Position numbers and translations under genes: made by a program. The notes under the pieces are model-generated. The model was not told where the DNA came from, searched no databases, and worked only from the letters and a program-made list of their open reading frames with translations. This document shows, piece after piece, positions 8,490-17,551 of a stretch of DNA of 64,000 bases; within the stretch, counting starts at the first letter, position 1, and each line of letters opens with the position of its first letter. Source of the stretch: Bin80 sp965116685 (GTDB lineage Bacteria; Bacteroidota; Rhodothermia; Rhodothermales; Bin80); assembly GCA_965116685.1 (NCBI GenBank), contig OZ220707.1, forward strand, positions 2,294,001 to 2,358,000, written 5' to 3'.

Positions 8490-9899
8490 TCAGTGTGGCT
8501 GAATTTGTCCTGGTTGTCGTATCTGAGCGCCCTGCACATTGTGCAGCCGATCTCCCAGCACCTTCCGCATGCTGTCCGCCAACGCACTGAGCTGCTCAAC
8601 CACTTCTGGATAGTCTTCAGATACATCCTGTATCTCTTGTACATCTGTAACAAGGTCGTAGAGTTCCAGCCCGGAATCCAGGTGTGTATATTGACCTGGC
8701 ATTCCATCTGCACCGGGTGCTTGTCCGGTCATCGTTCGATATTGGTGAGGGAAATACAGCTTCCAGCGATCACTACGCACGGCGTGCAACTCATTTTGTC
8801 TGTACCAGAAGAAGTAAGCTTCCTGAGGAGATTCGGTAGTTTCACCGCTTAGGAGTGGCCAGATATTTTGTCCATCAATCGGGTGTTCAGGCAGTGGTGC
8901 ATCAATAAGATGTGCCAAGGTCGGAAACAAATCAATGGTCATAGCAGGTGTGGTGACAGATAATCCTTCGGGCAAGGTCCCTGGCCAGCGGGCGATAAAG
9001 GGTACTCTTACACCGCCTTCCCATGCGGTTCCTTTTCCCTCGCGCAGGGGGCTGGCACTGCCGGCATGATTCCCATAACTAAGCCATGGGCCGTTGTCAC
9101 TCGCAAATAGGACCAGAGTATGGTCATCAATGTCCAATTCCTTTAAGGTTTGCAGGATCTGTCCCATGGACCAATCGATCTCATGGATGACGTCTCCATA
9201 GAGGCCTGCGCCGCTAGCACCTATACGCTCTTCGGAAACAAAGAGGGGGACATGCGGCATTGGGTGAGCGATGTAGAGGAAGAAGGGGCGCTCGGCAGAT
9301 GCCTGAGCTCGAATAAATTCTGTGCTGCGCAGTGTGAAATCTGTCGTGAAGCGGGATTGATCCGTATTGAATCCCACAATCGAATCTCCTTCAATCGTTG
9401 GCAAGTTTCCCCAGTTATCTGGACTCTCGGGATGAAACGGCCACATATCGTTTGAGTAGGGGATGCCGTAATAGTCATCAAACCCATGTTCCATTGGCAA
9501 AAATTGTGGATGATGGCCAAGGTGCCATTTTCCATACGCTGCCGTGGCATAGCCTTGTGCCTGGAAGAGTTCGCCCAGTGTCACTTCAGCTTCATGAATC
9601 CCATGTGAATTCCCCGGGCCCAGCGCACCATGGATCCCGATTCGATTTGCGTAGCTACCGGTCAGAAGCGAGGCACGGGAAGCGGAACAGACGGGCTGGC
9701 TCACATAAAAATCTGTAAAATGGACTCCCTCTGCCGCCATGCGGTCAAGATTTGGAGTCGTGTAGTCGGGCGAACCATAGACACCAATATCACTATATCC
9801 CAGATCATCTACGAACATGATGATTACATTGGATGGGGTTGGTGGCTCGTACGTACAGGTAGCCAAAAGGAGCAAGAACAGGCAGGAGTAGTTTTTCAT
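8490..9899 (-). CDS. Type I sulfatase (S1 family), lipoprotein
   Basis: The preferred ATG 9899 gives MKNYSCLFLLLLATC, a short lipoprotein signal with Cys at the lipobox; an upstream in-frame ATG at 9911 adds four residues. The sulfatase core starts with NVIIMFVDDLGYSD (metal-binding DD). The formylglycine signature PVCSASRASLLTG carries Cys at about residue 71, so it is a Cys-type enzyme activated by formylglycine generation. Later motifs are YGKWHLG and FASDNGPW. Length is typical. It removes sulfate esters from a carbohydrate or other ester in the periplasm; the substrate is unknown. No sulfatase-maturation gene lies in the window. Confidence 0.93.
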   Translation of the reverse strand: MKNYSCLFLLLLATCTYEPPTPSNVIIMFVDDLGYSDIGVYGSPDYTTPNLDRMAAEGVHFTDFYVSQPVCSASRASLLTGSYANRIGIHGALGPGNSHGIHEAEVTLGELFQAQGYATAAYGKWHLGHHPQFLPMEHGFDDYYGIPYSNDMWPFHPESPDNWGNLPTIEGDSIVGFNTDQSRFTTDFTLRSTEFIRAQASAERPFFLYIAHPMPHVPLFVSEERIGASGAGLYGDVIHEIDWSMGQILQTLKELDIDDHTLVLFASDNGPWLSYGNHAGSASPLREGKGTAWEGGVRVPFIARWPGTLPEGLSVTTPAMTIDLFPTLAHLIDAPLPEHPIDGQNIWPLLSGETTESPQEAYFFWYRQNELHAVRSDRWKLYFPHQYRTMTGQAPGADGMPGQYTHLDSGLELYDLVTDVQEIQDVSEDYPEVVEQLSALADSMRKVLGDRLHNVQGAQIRQPGQIQPH

Positions 9900-9911
9900 A
9901 GCAGATGTCAT

Positions 9912-10274
9912 TTAACCGAAAGATAGCATTCCAATCGGTTCAAAGGGATTGATTTGCAGGTGCGGGTTGGAGTCCAGTGACCAGTGAACGCGAAGAAACA
10001 TAAGCTTGGTCATGGGAGTGCTTTATCTTTACCTATCTTTACTTCGTTCCGGTTGGAGATATGCTTCGCATATTTTACGCGTGGTCCGCTAACAGCCGAC
10101 CGAATCGCACAATGGTAGAACCTTACAACTCCTCCCTAACCCCCACTAAATTTGACGCATCCCCAAAATATCTCCATCTGTTGCCAGATCTTCGCCTCCA
10201 AGTCGTATATTTGTCGGTTGCGATGCGTGTACAACCATTTGTCGCATCTTCTTACATTCACTTAACATGGTATT
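9912..10274. other. Divergent intergenic region between sulfatase and blue-copper gene
   Basis: 363 bases between two divergently transcribed genes. They should contain both promoters. No additional coding frame or stable hairpin stands out. Confidence 0.4.
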
Positions 10275-10790
10275 ATGAAGTCCCTTTTATACTCATTTCT
10301 GGTTTTAATCTTTGCAGTAACGTTTGTGGCATGCGGCGGAAGCAGCTCAGACTCCGAAACAACAACACCCTCAGAAACAGAAGAAACAACGGAAGCATCT
10401 TCTGAATCTGCAAGCGTCGAAGTGACGATCCGCCCGGTTGGCGAGGAGATGAAATATGCAATTGATACCCTCGGGGCTGCCGCAGGGAGCGAGCTCACAT
10501 TGATCTTGGAAAATACTGCGACACTTCCAACGATGGTTCACAATATTGTCATACTCACGAGCAACAATGATGAGGATGTGAATCGAGTTGGCATGGCCGC
10601 AATTACAGCTGGAGAGGCGAATGGCTACCTTCCTGAAGATGATGCCATTCTTGCCGCTACACCAATGGCACAGCCAGGGGAAACCGTTCGTGTCACTTTC
10701 ACGGTTCCTTCTGTGCCAGGGACGTATCGTTTCATCTGCACCTACCCGGGACACTATGCACTTATGCAGGGTTTCTTGGTGGTTACTTAG
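10275..10790 (+). CDS. Azurin/auracyanin-like blue copper lipoprotein
   Basis: 171 aa. The N-terminal signal MKSLLYSFLVLIFAVTFVAC ends in a lipobox Cys20. It is followed by a 25-residue Ser/Thr/Glu linker and a cupredoxin domain from about residue 48. The type 1 copper ligands are all present and correctly spaced: His89 (MVHNIVIL), Cys155, His160 and Met164, i.e. C-X4-H-X3-M as in azurin. It is a membrane-anchored small electron carrier on the outer side of a membrane. A good rho-independent terminator follows, so it is transcribed alone. Its redox partner is not in the window. Confidence 0.93.
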   Translation: MKSLLYSFLVLIFAVTFVACGGSSSDSETTTPSETEETTEASSESASVEVTIRPVGEEMKYAIDTLGAAAGSELTLILENTATLPTMVHNIVILTSNNDEDVNRVGMAAITAGEANGYLPEDDAILAATPMAQPGETVRVTFTVPSVPGTYRFICTYPGHYALMQGFLVVT

Positions 10791-10905
10791 GAGCCAATAC
10801 GACTGAGAAAGGAGCCCTGAAGGGTTCGAGGCGGAAGTGCATCAGCAGGCGGAGTTGGTGCGTACTTTAGTGTTGTTAAGTATCTACTGTCCTTGCAGAC
10901 CGAGA

Positions 10906-10951
10906 TGGAGTCAGATTCTCTGGTACTGTCGGAGGATCTGGCTCCATTTTT
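10906..10951 (+). terminator. Rho-independent terminator after the blue-copper gene
   Basis: A 13-bp stem (TGGAGTCAGATTC paired with GGATCTGGCTCCA, two G-U pairs) with a 15-nt loop is followed directly by TTTTT. It lies about 115 bp past the stop of the copper-protein gene, in the 355-base gap before the convergent sulfatase. The rest of that gap holds no gene. Confidence 0.8.
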
Positions 10952-11145
10952 GTTGGCGCTGATCAAAATCAATGCTACAATCGGCGTGGCACATCCCAGT
11001 GGATTTTATGGGGCATGGTTGTAACGTACAGAAGATGGTAGCGAACCCGCCATAGAGGGATGAGCACAGATCATTGCTCTATCCAGCTGTGGAGCGTGTA
11101 GTACCGTGATCTGACAGGACAGATCTTTCTGGGTCTCACTGTGGG

Positions 11146-12876
11146 CTATCTCAGGTCACTACCTACCGTGACGGTCCCACTGGGTGCGTATCCAATTCGA
11201 TGTGCGACGGCCTTTAGCGTATGGTTTGAAGGAAGCATGATGGGCAATGTATACAACAGCCAGCGATCCGCTGTGGTTGCGCCGGGTTCAAGAATCTGAT
11301 AGCCAATAGACGCCCCTTCAGTCGTAGTTGTCAGACGCAGTTGTACGGAATCTGTACGATCTGCATCAAGGGTGATCACATAGTGCAACGAGTCGTCGGT
11401 TGCGCGCGTGATATTCAAACCATCGGGGATCGGTTCAATAGACACGGCAGAGCTTTGGGGTTGTATGTGGCCGGGCCACAGCGAAGCCACAAAATCCATT
11501 TCGTCCATTGCACCAGGATCTGAAGTGTCGCCCATCCAATGGTCCAATTCGGTGCGCATTCTAACCAACTGCTCCGCATAGGCTGGGTCTTCTGCAAGGT
11601 TAAAGAACTCATGTGGGTCTGTTTCGGTATCAAAAAGTTCTTCTTCGGGTTTGGAGCTCCGAAACCACTGAGACTGAAATTCATCAAGTTCTCCAGCATC
11701 ACGCAGGCGGAGTAGTTCCTGCATCGTCGCCATCTGCTCCCGATAGCTAACCGGCAGATAATAGCCGCGATCAGGTTGTAGATTTCGGATATATTTGAAT
11801 TGATGATCCCTGACTGCTCGTTTGGTGTCATACTCGGCATCAAACCGATCAGCGGCAGCATGGATAAACTGTCTGGGCATCTCCGCGCGTTGATTGCCCA
11901 GGAATGCCTTTCCGTCCAGATCGTCTGGCATGGGGACTCCAGTCAGAGAAAAGACGGTGGGTGCCAGATCAACGAAGCTGATCAACTGCTCATCCGTCAA
12001 CCCGGCGAGTTGCCGATCGGGAAACCTGATCGCCAGGGGAACATGCAGGCCTGAGTCATAGAGTTGACGTTTTTGCCGCGGGAGAGGTCCACCATGATCA
12101 GAATAAAACATGACGATGGTTTCTTCCAGTAAGCCGTCGGCCTCCAGTTCATCCAGGATCGTTCCGACACGAGCATCCAGGAGCAGTATATTCGAGTACA
12201 TCCGCCGCACATCTGCACGAACCAATTCGGTGTTTGGCAGATACGGAGGAATGGGCACATCTGAGTCAGATGGAATCAGAAGAGAATCATTTGCCCGTGC
12301 CCAGATCTGGGATTCATGGGTCACGCCAATGTTGACGACCGAAAAGAAGGGCATATTCTCAGGGCGGTTCTTCCAGTGAGCCTGACGACTATTCTCGTCC
12401 CAAGCCATTATGGGTGCCTTGAATTGATAATCCTGCTTGCTGTTATTCGTTGTATAGTAGCCGTTTTCACGCATCACCTCACTCATCATGCGTACGGGTG
12501 GATCGGGGGTCGCCTCGTAGGGGATGACCCCAATCTGTTCCATATACTCCGGGCGGGAAGAGGTACGCATGTGCTGTGCTCCTCCGCGTGTTGTGTAAAT
12601 GCCGGTTGCAATTGAAAATCGGCTCGGAGCACAGACCCCCGATACAGAAAACATGTGCGTATACCGCACTCCTTCATTGAAAAGTCGATCAAGGTTAGGG
12701 GTTTGAATGGTTGAATCCCCATACGCAGGAATTGTAGGGCTCATGTCTTCCGCTACAAGCCATAGAATATTCGGCTGGTTTGGCAATTGGAGTGTGTCAT
12801 AGTCTGGAGATTCCTCTTGAAGGGAATTACATGCGAGAAAAAGAAACAGAATTGGGGAAAGGCGTAAGAACTGCAT
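11146..12876 (-). CDS. Type I sulfatase, heparan-N-sulfatase (sulfoglucosamine sulfohydrolase)-like, lipoprotein
   Basis: 576 aa. The signal peptide MQFLRLSPILFLFLAC has a lipobox Cys16. The catalytic domain begins PNILWLVAEDMSPTIPAYGD, and the formylglycine motif VCAPSRFSIATG puts Cys82 in the active site. VMFYSDHGGPLPRQK supplies the second metal-binding Asp/His. The AEDMSP plus CAPSR signature and the C-terminal beta-domain are typical of the N-sulfoglucosamine sulfohydrolase-like S1 subgroup. Inferred role: desulfation of a sulfated polysaccharide or oligosaccharide in the periplasm. It is transcribed away from the divergent catabolic cluster starting 35 bp upstream, so a shared control region is likely. 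Confidence 0.9.
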   Translation of the reverse strand: MQFLRLSPILFLFLACNSLQEESPDYDTLQLPNQPNILWLVAEDMSPTIPAYGDSTIQTPNLDRLFNEGVRYTHMFSVSGVCAPSRFSIATGIYTTRGGAQHMRTSSRPEYMEQIGVIPYEATPDPPVRMMSEVMRENGYYTTNNSKQDYQFKAPIMAWDENSRQAHWKNRPENMPFFSVVNIGVTHESQIWARANDSLLIPSDSDVPIPPYLPNTELVRADVRRMYSNILLLDARVGTILDELEADGLLEETIVMFYSDHGGPLPRQKRQLYDSGLHVPLAIRFPDRQLAGLTDEQLISFVDLAPTVFSLTGVPMPDDLDGKAFLGNQRAEMPRQFIHAAADRFDAEYDTKRAVRDHQFKYIRNLQPDRGYYLPVSYREQMATMQELLRLRDAGELDEFQSQWFRSSKPEEELFDTETDPHEFFNLAEDPAYAEQLVRMRTELDHWMGDTSDPGAMDEMDFVASLWPGHIQPQSSAVSIEPIPDGLNITRATDDSLHYVITLDADRTDSVQLRLTTTTEGASIGYQILEPGATTADRWLLYTLPIMLPSNHTLKAVAHRIGYAPSGTVTVGSDLR

Positions 12877-12911
12877 AATATGAGTAGGATGAGAAGTCTG
12901 AATATATTGAA

Positions 12912-13844
12912 ATGACGAAAAATGGAAATAGAAAGGTCATGGAATTTTTTGGTGTCCGCACGGAGGGCTCCATGTCTCTGCGCCTATTTCCTGCCTGGGC
13001 ACAGGCACTTGGGATCCAGGGGGCAGATCTGCGTGGTGTAAACTTACCCATTGACCAGACGCTGGAAACCCATCGCCAAGCGGTTCAACGCCTCAAGCGG
13101 GATCCTGAGGTTTATGGCGCGTTGGTTACTTCCCACAAACTGTCCGTCGTACGTGCAGCGGGTGAATTGATTGATCAGTATACGCCCGCCTCTAAGCTGA
13201 CCGGGGAGGTTTCCGCATTGTATAAGCGCGCGGGAGAGTTATGGGGAGATGCGGTGGATCCTGAAAATTGTGGGTTGGCCATGGCAGATTTCCTGCCTCC
13301 AAATTGGTGGATTCGGAATGAAGAAGCGGGGATTTTAGTACTTGGGGGTGGAGGGGCATGCGTAGCTCTGCTTGTACATGTACTGCAACAGGCAGTGAAT
13401 TATCCCTCCTTTGTTCAGATCGTGGAAAAGCGTGCAGATAATCTTGATCACTGTGCCCAGGTTGTCGGGGAGCTTGATTCAGGGAAAACCACCGTAGAAT
13501 TTATTCATTCAAGCGAGCCACAGGTCTGCGATCAGCTTGTCTCTAAGCTTCCGCCACGCTCAATGGTGATCAATGCAACGGGAATGGGGAAAGATCTGCC
13601 GGGATCTCCCGTCACGGACGCGGTGCGTTTTCCCATCGGTGGAGTCGTATGGGAACTCAATTATCGAGGAGAACGTCCGTTTCTTCACCAAGCCTGGGAG
13701 CAGTCCAGGGCAAGGTCATTGATTGTGGCAGATGGCTGGCATTATTTTCTACGCGGCTGGTCAAGTGTCATTGGGCTTGTATTCGATATTCCCATCACAC
13801 AGAATCGGTTTGAAGATTTTTGTGCGGTTACAAAGAGGGACTAA
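12912..13844 (+). CDS. Shikimate dehydrogenase-like NAD(P)-dependent protein
   Basis: 310 aa, with an alternative start at Met10 (MEFFGVRTEGS). The N-terminal substrate domain contains GALVTSHKLSVV, equivalent to the VTxPxK loop that holds the catalytic Lys in AroE. The C-terminal Rossmann domain contains ILVLGGGGACVAL and VINATGMGKDLPGSPV, and ends with GW..VIGLVFDIP. Typical AroE is about 270 aa and starts GxxGxPxxHSxSPxxHN. That motif is absent here (GVRTEGSMSLRLFP instead), so this is a divergent paralog, not the aromatic-pathway enzyme. It heads a three-gene plus-strand run with the TIM-barrel isomerase and HAD protein, which suggests oxidation of a cyclic polyol or sugar acid. Substrate unknown. 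Confidence 0.75.
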   Translation: MTKNGNRKVMEFFGVRTEGSMSLRLFPAWAQALGIQGADLRGVNLPIDQTLETHRQAVQRLKRDPEVYGALVTSHKLSVVRAAGELIDQYTPASKLTGEVSALYKRAGELWGDAVDPENCGLAMADFLPPNWWIRNEEAGILVLGGGGACVALLVHVLQQAVNYPSFVQIVEKRADNLDHCAQVVGELDSGKTTVEFIHSSEPQVCDQLVSKLPPRSMVINATGMGKDLPGSPVTDAVRFPIGGVVWELNYRGERPFLHQAWEQSRARSLIVADGWHYFLRGWSSVIGLVFDIPITQNRFEDFCAVTKRD

Positions 13845-13915
13845 GGGCATCTATGCAAGGCTTGGTGATCATCCATATTTCCTTACCTTTCGAAAATCAT
13901 TAACCTACATAGCCT

Positions 13916-14845
13916 ATGCGTCTCGGATTTGTCAGTGCGATTGTGCCAGAATTATTGGTTGAAGAAGTTTTTTCTCTTGCATCAGAGCTTTCCTATGATT
14001 GCGTTGAGTTGATGTGTTGGCCAAAAGGGAAGGCGACGCGGCGCTATGCAGGTGTTACGCACGTAGATGTCCAGTCGCTGGATCGAAAGAAAGCGCAAAC
14101 GCTTCAAACCCTGAGTTCAGGATCCGGTGTCGCAATCAGCGCACTGGGCTACTATCCAAATCCACTGTCTCCAGATCCAGAGGAGGCGAAAGTTTCGGTT
14201 TCGCAAATCCGACGGATGATAGATGCGGCGGTGCTGCTTGAGCTGGATACGGTCAATACATTCATTGGACGCGACTGGCATCGCTCTGTTGATGATAATT
14301 GGCCCCAGGTCATGGAAGTATGGAAGCCACTTGTCATCTATGCAGAAGAGCGGCAGATTCGCATTGGGATCGAAAACTGCCCGATGTACTTTACTGCGGA
14401 TGAATGGCCCTCGGGCAAAAATATTGCCCACTCGCCTGCAATCTGGCGCCGGCTTTTTAATGATCTGGACAGCAGTGCTATCGGGCTCAATTACGATCCG
14501 TCTCATATGATTTGGCAGCAGATGGATGCGTTGGAGCCGATTCGCACGTTTGCTGATCGTCTCTTTCATGTTCATGCCAAAGATGTTCGGCTTGACCGGG
14601 ATCGTCTCAATGAAGTTGGCATCCTGTCCACGCCAAATTCTTTCCACACCCCCAAATTGCCTGGGTTGGGGGATGTAGACTGGGGAAAGTTTTTCTCCTT
14701 TCTCACAGACGCAGGGTACAGGGGAGCCGTCTGCGTTGAAGTTGAAGATCGTGCGTATGAGGGATCTCTGGAGTCGCGGATCGTTGCTTTGAGGCAAAGC
14801 GTGAGCTATCTGCGACAATTCATTCCCGCTCAAGAATCGTCATAG
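13916..14845 (+). CDS. Sugar phosphate isomerase/epimerase family (xylose-isomerase-like TIM barrel)
   Basis: 309 aa AP-endonuclease-2-type TIM barrel. Metal-site residues typical of the family are visible: Glu in IGIENCPM, Asp/His in NYDPSHMIWQ, His in LFHVHAKDV and Glu in VCVEVEDRAYEG. Members isomerise or epimerise ketoses and inositol derivatives, or act as related lyases. It lies 71 bp after the shikimate-dehydrogenase-like gene and 27 bp before the HAD gene, so it is probably one operon. GYYPNPLSPDPEE and WPSGKNIAHSPAIW resemble inosose or ketohexose epimerase-type members, but the exact reaction cannot be assigned. Confidence 0.85.
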   Translation: MRLGFVSAIVPELLVEEVFSLASELSYDCVELMCWPKGKATRRYAGVTHVDVQSLDRKKAQTLQTLSSGSGVAISALGYYPNPLSPDPEEAKVSVSQIRRMIDAAVLLELDTVNTFIGRDWHRSVDDNWPQVMEVWKPLVIYAEERQIRIGIENCPMYFTADEWPSGKNIAHSPAIWRRLFNDLDSSAIGLNYDPSHMIWQQMDALEPIRTFADRLFHVHAKDVRLDRDRLNEVGILSTPNSFHTPKLPGLGDVDWGKFFSFLTDAGYRGAVCVEVEDRAYEGSLESRIVALRQSVSYLRQFIPAQESS

Positions 14846-14872
14846 GATCCACATCTGTTTAAGTCCACCCAA

Positions 14873-15751
14873 ATGAAAGTTCCGCCTACGTCATTACAAA
14901 AAAGCAAGGATTTCTTGATTGCGATTGACTCGGACGGTTGTGTCTTTGATACAATGGAGGTGAAACATAAGGAGTGCTTTTGTCCGGTTACGATCCGTCA
15001 TTATGGCCTACAGGCAGTCAGTAAATTTGTCAGGGAGTCGTGGGAGTTTGTGAATCTGTATTCTGTTGACCGGGGTATGAACCGCTTTCCTGCACTGGTG
15101 CGAGTCATGGATCAGCTGCATACGCGTCCGGAAGTTTTGCGGCGCGGTGTGACCATTCCAGCTCTGGAAGAACTCAGAGGCTGGATACGCACAAAACCAA
15201 AATTGGGGAACCCCGCACTTGCCGATGCTGCGAAGCGTATCCCTGCACTGATGGATGCATTGGCATGGAGTGAAGCGGTCAATCAGGCAGTGACGGAGAT
15301 GGTGCATGGAGTGCCACCATTCCCGTATGTACATGATGTGCTTTCAAAAGCCGCGAATCAGGCGAATATGATGGTTGCCTCCAGTACACCGGTAGATGCT
15401 CTGCACCGGGAATGGGGCGAGCATGGATTGTCGGATTACGTACAGGTGATTGCAGGCCAGGAAATGGGTCCCAAAACCCACCAGCTATCTACCTTTGCAG
15501 ACAGTCAGTATGCTTCGGATCATATGCTTATGATTGGGGATGCATTCAGTGATTATCGTGCTGCGAAGAGTGTGGAAGCATGCTTTTATCCAGTCCTGCC
15601 GGGCGAGGAAGAAGCCTCTTGGGAACGGCTTCAGAATGAAGGGCTTGACCGGTTCTTTGCCGGTGAGTATCAAGGTGCCTACGAACAGGGACTGATCGCT
15701 GAGTTAAGGGAAAGGCTCCCGGAACATCCGCCGTGGGAGCCGAAGGGGTAA
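14873..15751 (+). CDS. HAD-superfamily hydrolase (sugar phosphatase-like)
   Basis: 292 aa. HAD motif I is AIDSDGCVFDTME (nucleophile Asp19, Asp21), motif II is VASSTP, motif III has Lys in MGPKTHQL, and motif IV is IGDAFSDYRAA. A large helical cap occupies residues 30-170. The catalytic set is complete, so an active phosphatase or phosphonatase is expected. It is the last gene of the plus-strand operon with the TIM-barrel isomerase. Inferred: it dephosphorylates a sugar phosphate made or consumed by the neighbours. Confidence 0.85.
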   Translation: MKVPPTSLQKSKDFLIAIDSDGCVFDTMEVKHKECFCPVTIRHYGLQAVSKFVRESWEFVNLYSVDRGMNRFPALVRVMDQLHTRPEVLRRGVTIPALEELRGWIRTKPKLGNPALADAAKRIPALMDALAWSEAVNQAVTEMVHGVPPFPYVHDVLSKAANQANMMVASSTPVDALHREWGEHGLSDYVQVIAGQEMGPKTHQLSTFADSQYASDHMLMIGDAFSDYRAAKSVEACFYPVLPGEEEASWERLQNEGLDRFFAGEYQGAYEQGLIAELRERLPEHPPWEPKG

Positions 15752-15860
15752 AATCGAATCTTCAGAAGTTCCATCCGTGGATATGGATGGGACTATGCGT
15801 ACAGGTATTTTGTCAGGGAATAGCCTGGACCGCGGGCACGTTGCATGGGGGCCGTAAAGA

Positions 15861-17540
15861 TCAGGTTGCGGGGAAAGCGTCCGTAACACAGCCATCACTG
15901 GCAGAGGAAACCGTGTGAGCATACCTTAACAGTATCCCTGCCCGTGCTTTGAGGGGAGGTGCACTCCAGCTTCCGCGGCGTTGATCAAGTTCGGCGTCAC
16001 TGACTCCCAGTGTCAGGGCATGATTGGCCGTGTCAATCGTGATCGGATCTCCATCTTCGATAAGCGCGATTGTGCCACCAACCTGGGCCTCCGGGGTAAT
16101 ATGTCCCACGACGAACCCATGTGTGCCTCCAGAGAAGCGCCCATCGGTAATCAGTGCCACATCCGTCCCAAGACCAGCTCCCATGATCGCACCGGTCGGT
16201 CGGAGCATTTCCGGCATTCCAGGGCCTCCTCTCGGGCCACAGTAGCGTATGACGAGGACCGCTCCAGCGGCGATCTTGCCGCCAAGGATGGCATCCATCG
16301 CTTCCTCCTCGCTATCAAAGACACATGCCGTCCCATCAAAACGCTCCCCTTCCTTGCCGGTAATTTTGGCGACCGCACCACCGGTGGCTAGGTTGCCGTA
16401 AAGAATTTGCAGATGCCCAGTGCTCTTAATGGGGTCATCCAGAGGATGGATCACCTCCTGTCCAGATTTCAGATCTGGGATCTCTGACAGGTTTTCTTCA
16501 ATGGTGCGCCCTGTAACAGTGATGCAGTCGCCATGTAGTAGATCGTTTTCAAGGAGCATTTTCATGACGGCGGGTACACCACCTACGTTATAGAGGTCTT
16601 CCATAACAAAACGTCCGCTGGGCTTTAGATCCGCCAGTAATGGCGTACGATCACTCATGGACTGAAAGTCATCCAGTGTCAGGGGGACTTCTGCTGCTTT
16701 GGCCATCGCAATCAGATGTAATGCAGCATTGGTGGATCCTCCCAGGACAATCACAATCCGCAGGGCATTTTCAAATGCTTCCCGGGTCAGGATATCTCTG
16801 GGCTTGAGATCTTTTTCGAGAAGTTGATAAATGGCGGTGCCGACCTGAGTGGTTTCCGTCTGTTTTTCCTGGCTGACAGCGGGATAGGAGGAGTCAAATG
16901 GAAGCGTCATCCCCAATGCTTCAATGGCGGATGCCATTGTATTTGCTGTGTACATTCCTCCACAGGCCCCGGCTCCAGGGCAGGCGTGACGGGCAATCTC
17001 CCGAAAGTCCTGGTCACTGATTGTGCCAGTAGCGCGTTGACCGGCTGCTTCGAAGGCAGACACGATATCAATTGGTTTGTCTTTCCAGCATCCGGGTTTG
17101 ATGGTGCCACCGTACACCATCAAGCCGGGGCGGTTCAGTCTGGCCAAGGCCATGATGGAGCCAGGCATATTTTTATCGCAGCCTGCAACCGCAATCACCG
17201 CGTCATACCATTGGGCTGACGCGACGGTCTCAATCGATTCAGCAATGATATCCCGGGAGGGAAGAGAAAAGCGCATCCCTGAAGAGCCCATGGAAATTCC
17301 ATCACTGACTCCAATTGTGTGATAGATCAAGCCAATCAGATCCTGTGTTTGGACACTGATTTTGATTTGATTGGCCAGGTCATTCAAGTGCATGTTACAG
17401 GGGTTTCCTTCCCAACCCATGCTCACAATTCCTACTTGTGCTTTATTCAGATCTTCCTCGGACAGGCCAATCGCATGCAGCATGGCGCGTGCGCCGCCCT
17501 GGAGGGGATTTTGGGTGACCTGTTTACTGAAACGATTCAT
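15861..17540 (-). CDS. ilvD: Dihydroxy-acid dehydratase (IlvD family)
   Basis: 559 aa, full length. The iron-sulfur cluster cysteines are Cys48 in WEGNPCN, the Cys in AGCDKNMPGS, and that in ARHACPGAGACGGMYTANTMA. The AGCDKNMPG form is that of true dihydroxy-acid dehydratases rather than CDKTTP-type sugar-acid dehydratases. It normally converts 2,3-dihydroxyisovalerate to 2-ketoisovalerate in branched-chain amino acid synthesis. It is followed after 11 bp by a GntP-type permease in the same direction. That pairing is usual for aldonate dehydration, so a role on gluconate-like acids is possible. The sequence favours IlvD; the context favours sugar acids. Confidence 0.88.
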   Translation of the reverse strand: MNRFSKQVTQNPLQGGARAMLHAIGLSEEDLNKAQVGIVSMGWEGNPCNMHLNDLANQIKISVQTQDLIGLIYHTIGVSDGISMGSSGMRFSLPSRDIIAESIETVASAQWYDAVIAVAGCDKNMPGSIMALARLNRPGLMVYGGTIKPGCWKDKPIDIVSAFEAAGQRATGTISDQDFREIARHACPGAGACGGMYTANTMASAIEALGMTLPFDSSYPAVSQEKQTETTQVGTAIYQLLEKDLKPRDILTREAFENALRIVIVLGGSTNAALHLIAMAKAAEVPLTLDDFQSMSDRTPLLADLKPSGRFVMEDLYNVGGVPAVMKMLLENDLLHGDCITVTGRTIEENLSEIPDLKSGQEVIHPLDDPIKSTGHLQILYGNLATGGAVAKITGKEGERFDGTACVFDSEEEAMDAILGGKIAAGAVLVIRYCGPRGGPGMPEMLRPTGAIMGAGLGTDVALITDGRFSGGTHGFVVGHITPEAQVGGTIALIEDGDPITIDTANHALTLGVSDAELDQRRGSWSAPPLKARAGILLRYAHTVSSASDGCVTDAFPAT

Positions 17541-17551
17541 ATGCTTTGATT

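Noticed and set aside
8448..8852. 134-codon plus-strand frame opposite the sulfatase
   Set aside because: Antisense shadow of a clearly coding sulfatase; no recognisable protein and no start context.
10787..10972. 61-codon minus-strand frame after the blue-copper gene
   Set aside because: It overlaps the rho-independent terminator and has no family features.
15733..15918. 61-codon plus-strand frame between the HAD gene and ilvD
   Set aside because: It spans the convergent gap and the ilvD 3' end; composition is not protein-like beyond one hydrophobic stretch.
15861..17540. Sugar-acid (gluconate/arabonate) dehydratase as firm call
   Set aside because: The CDKNMPG form and overall sequence fit IlvD proper; the GntP neighbour only makes a sugar-acid role possible.
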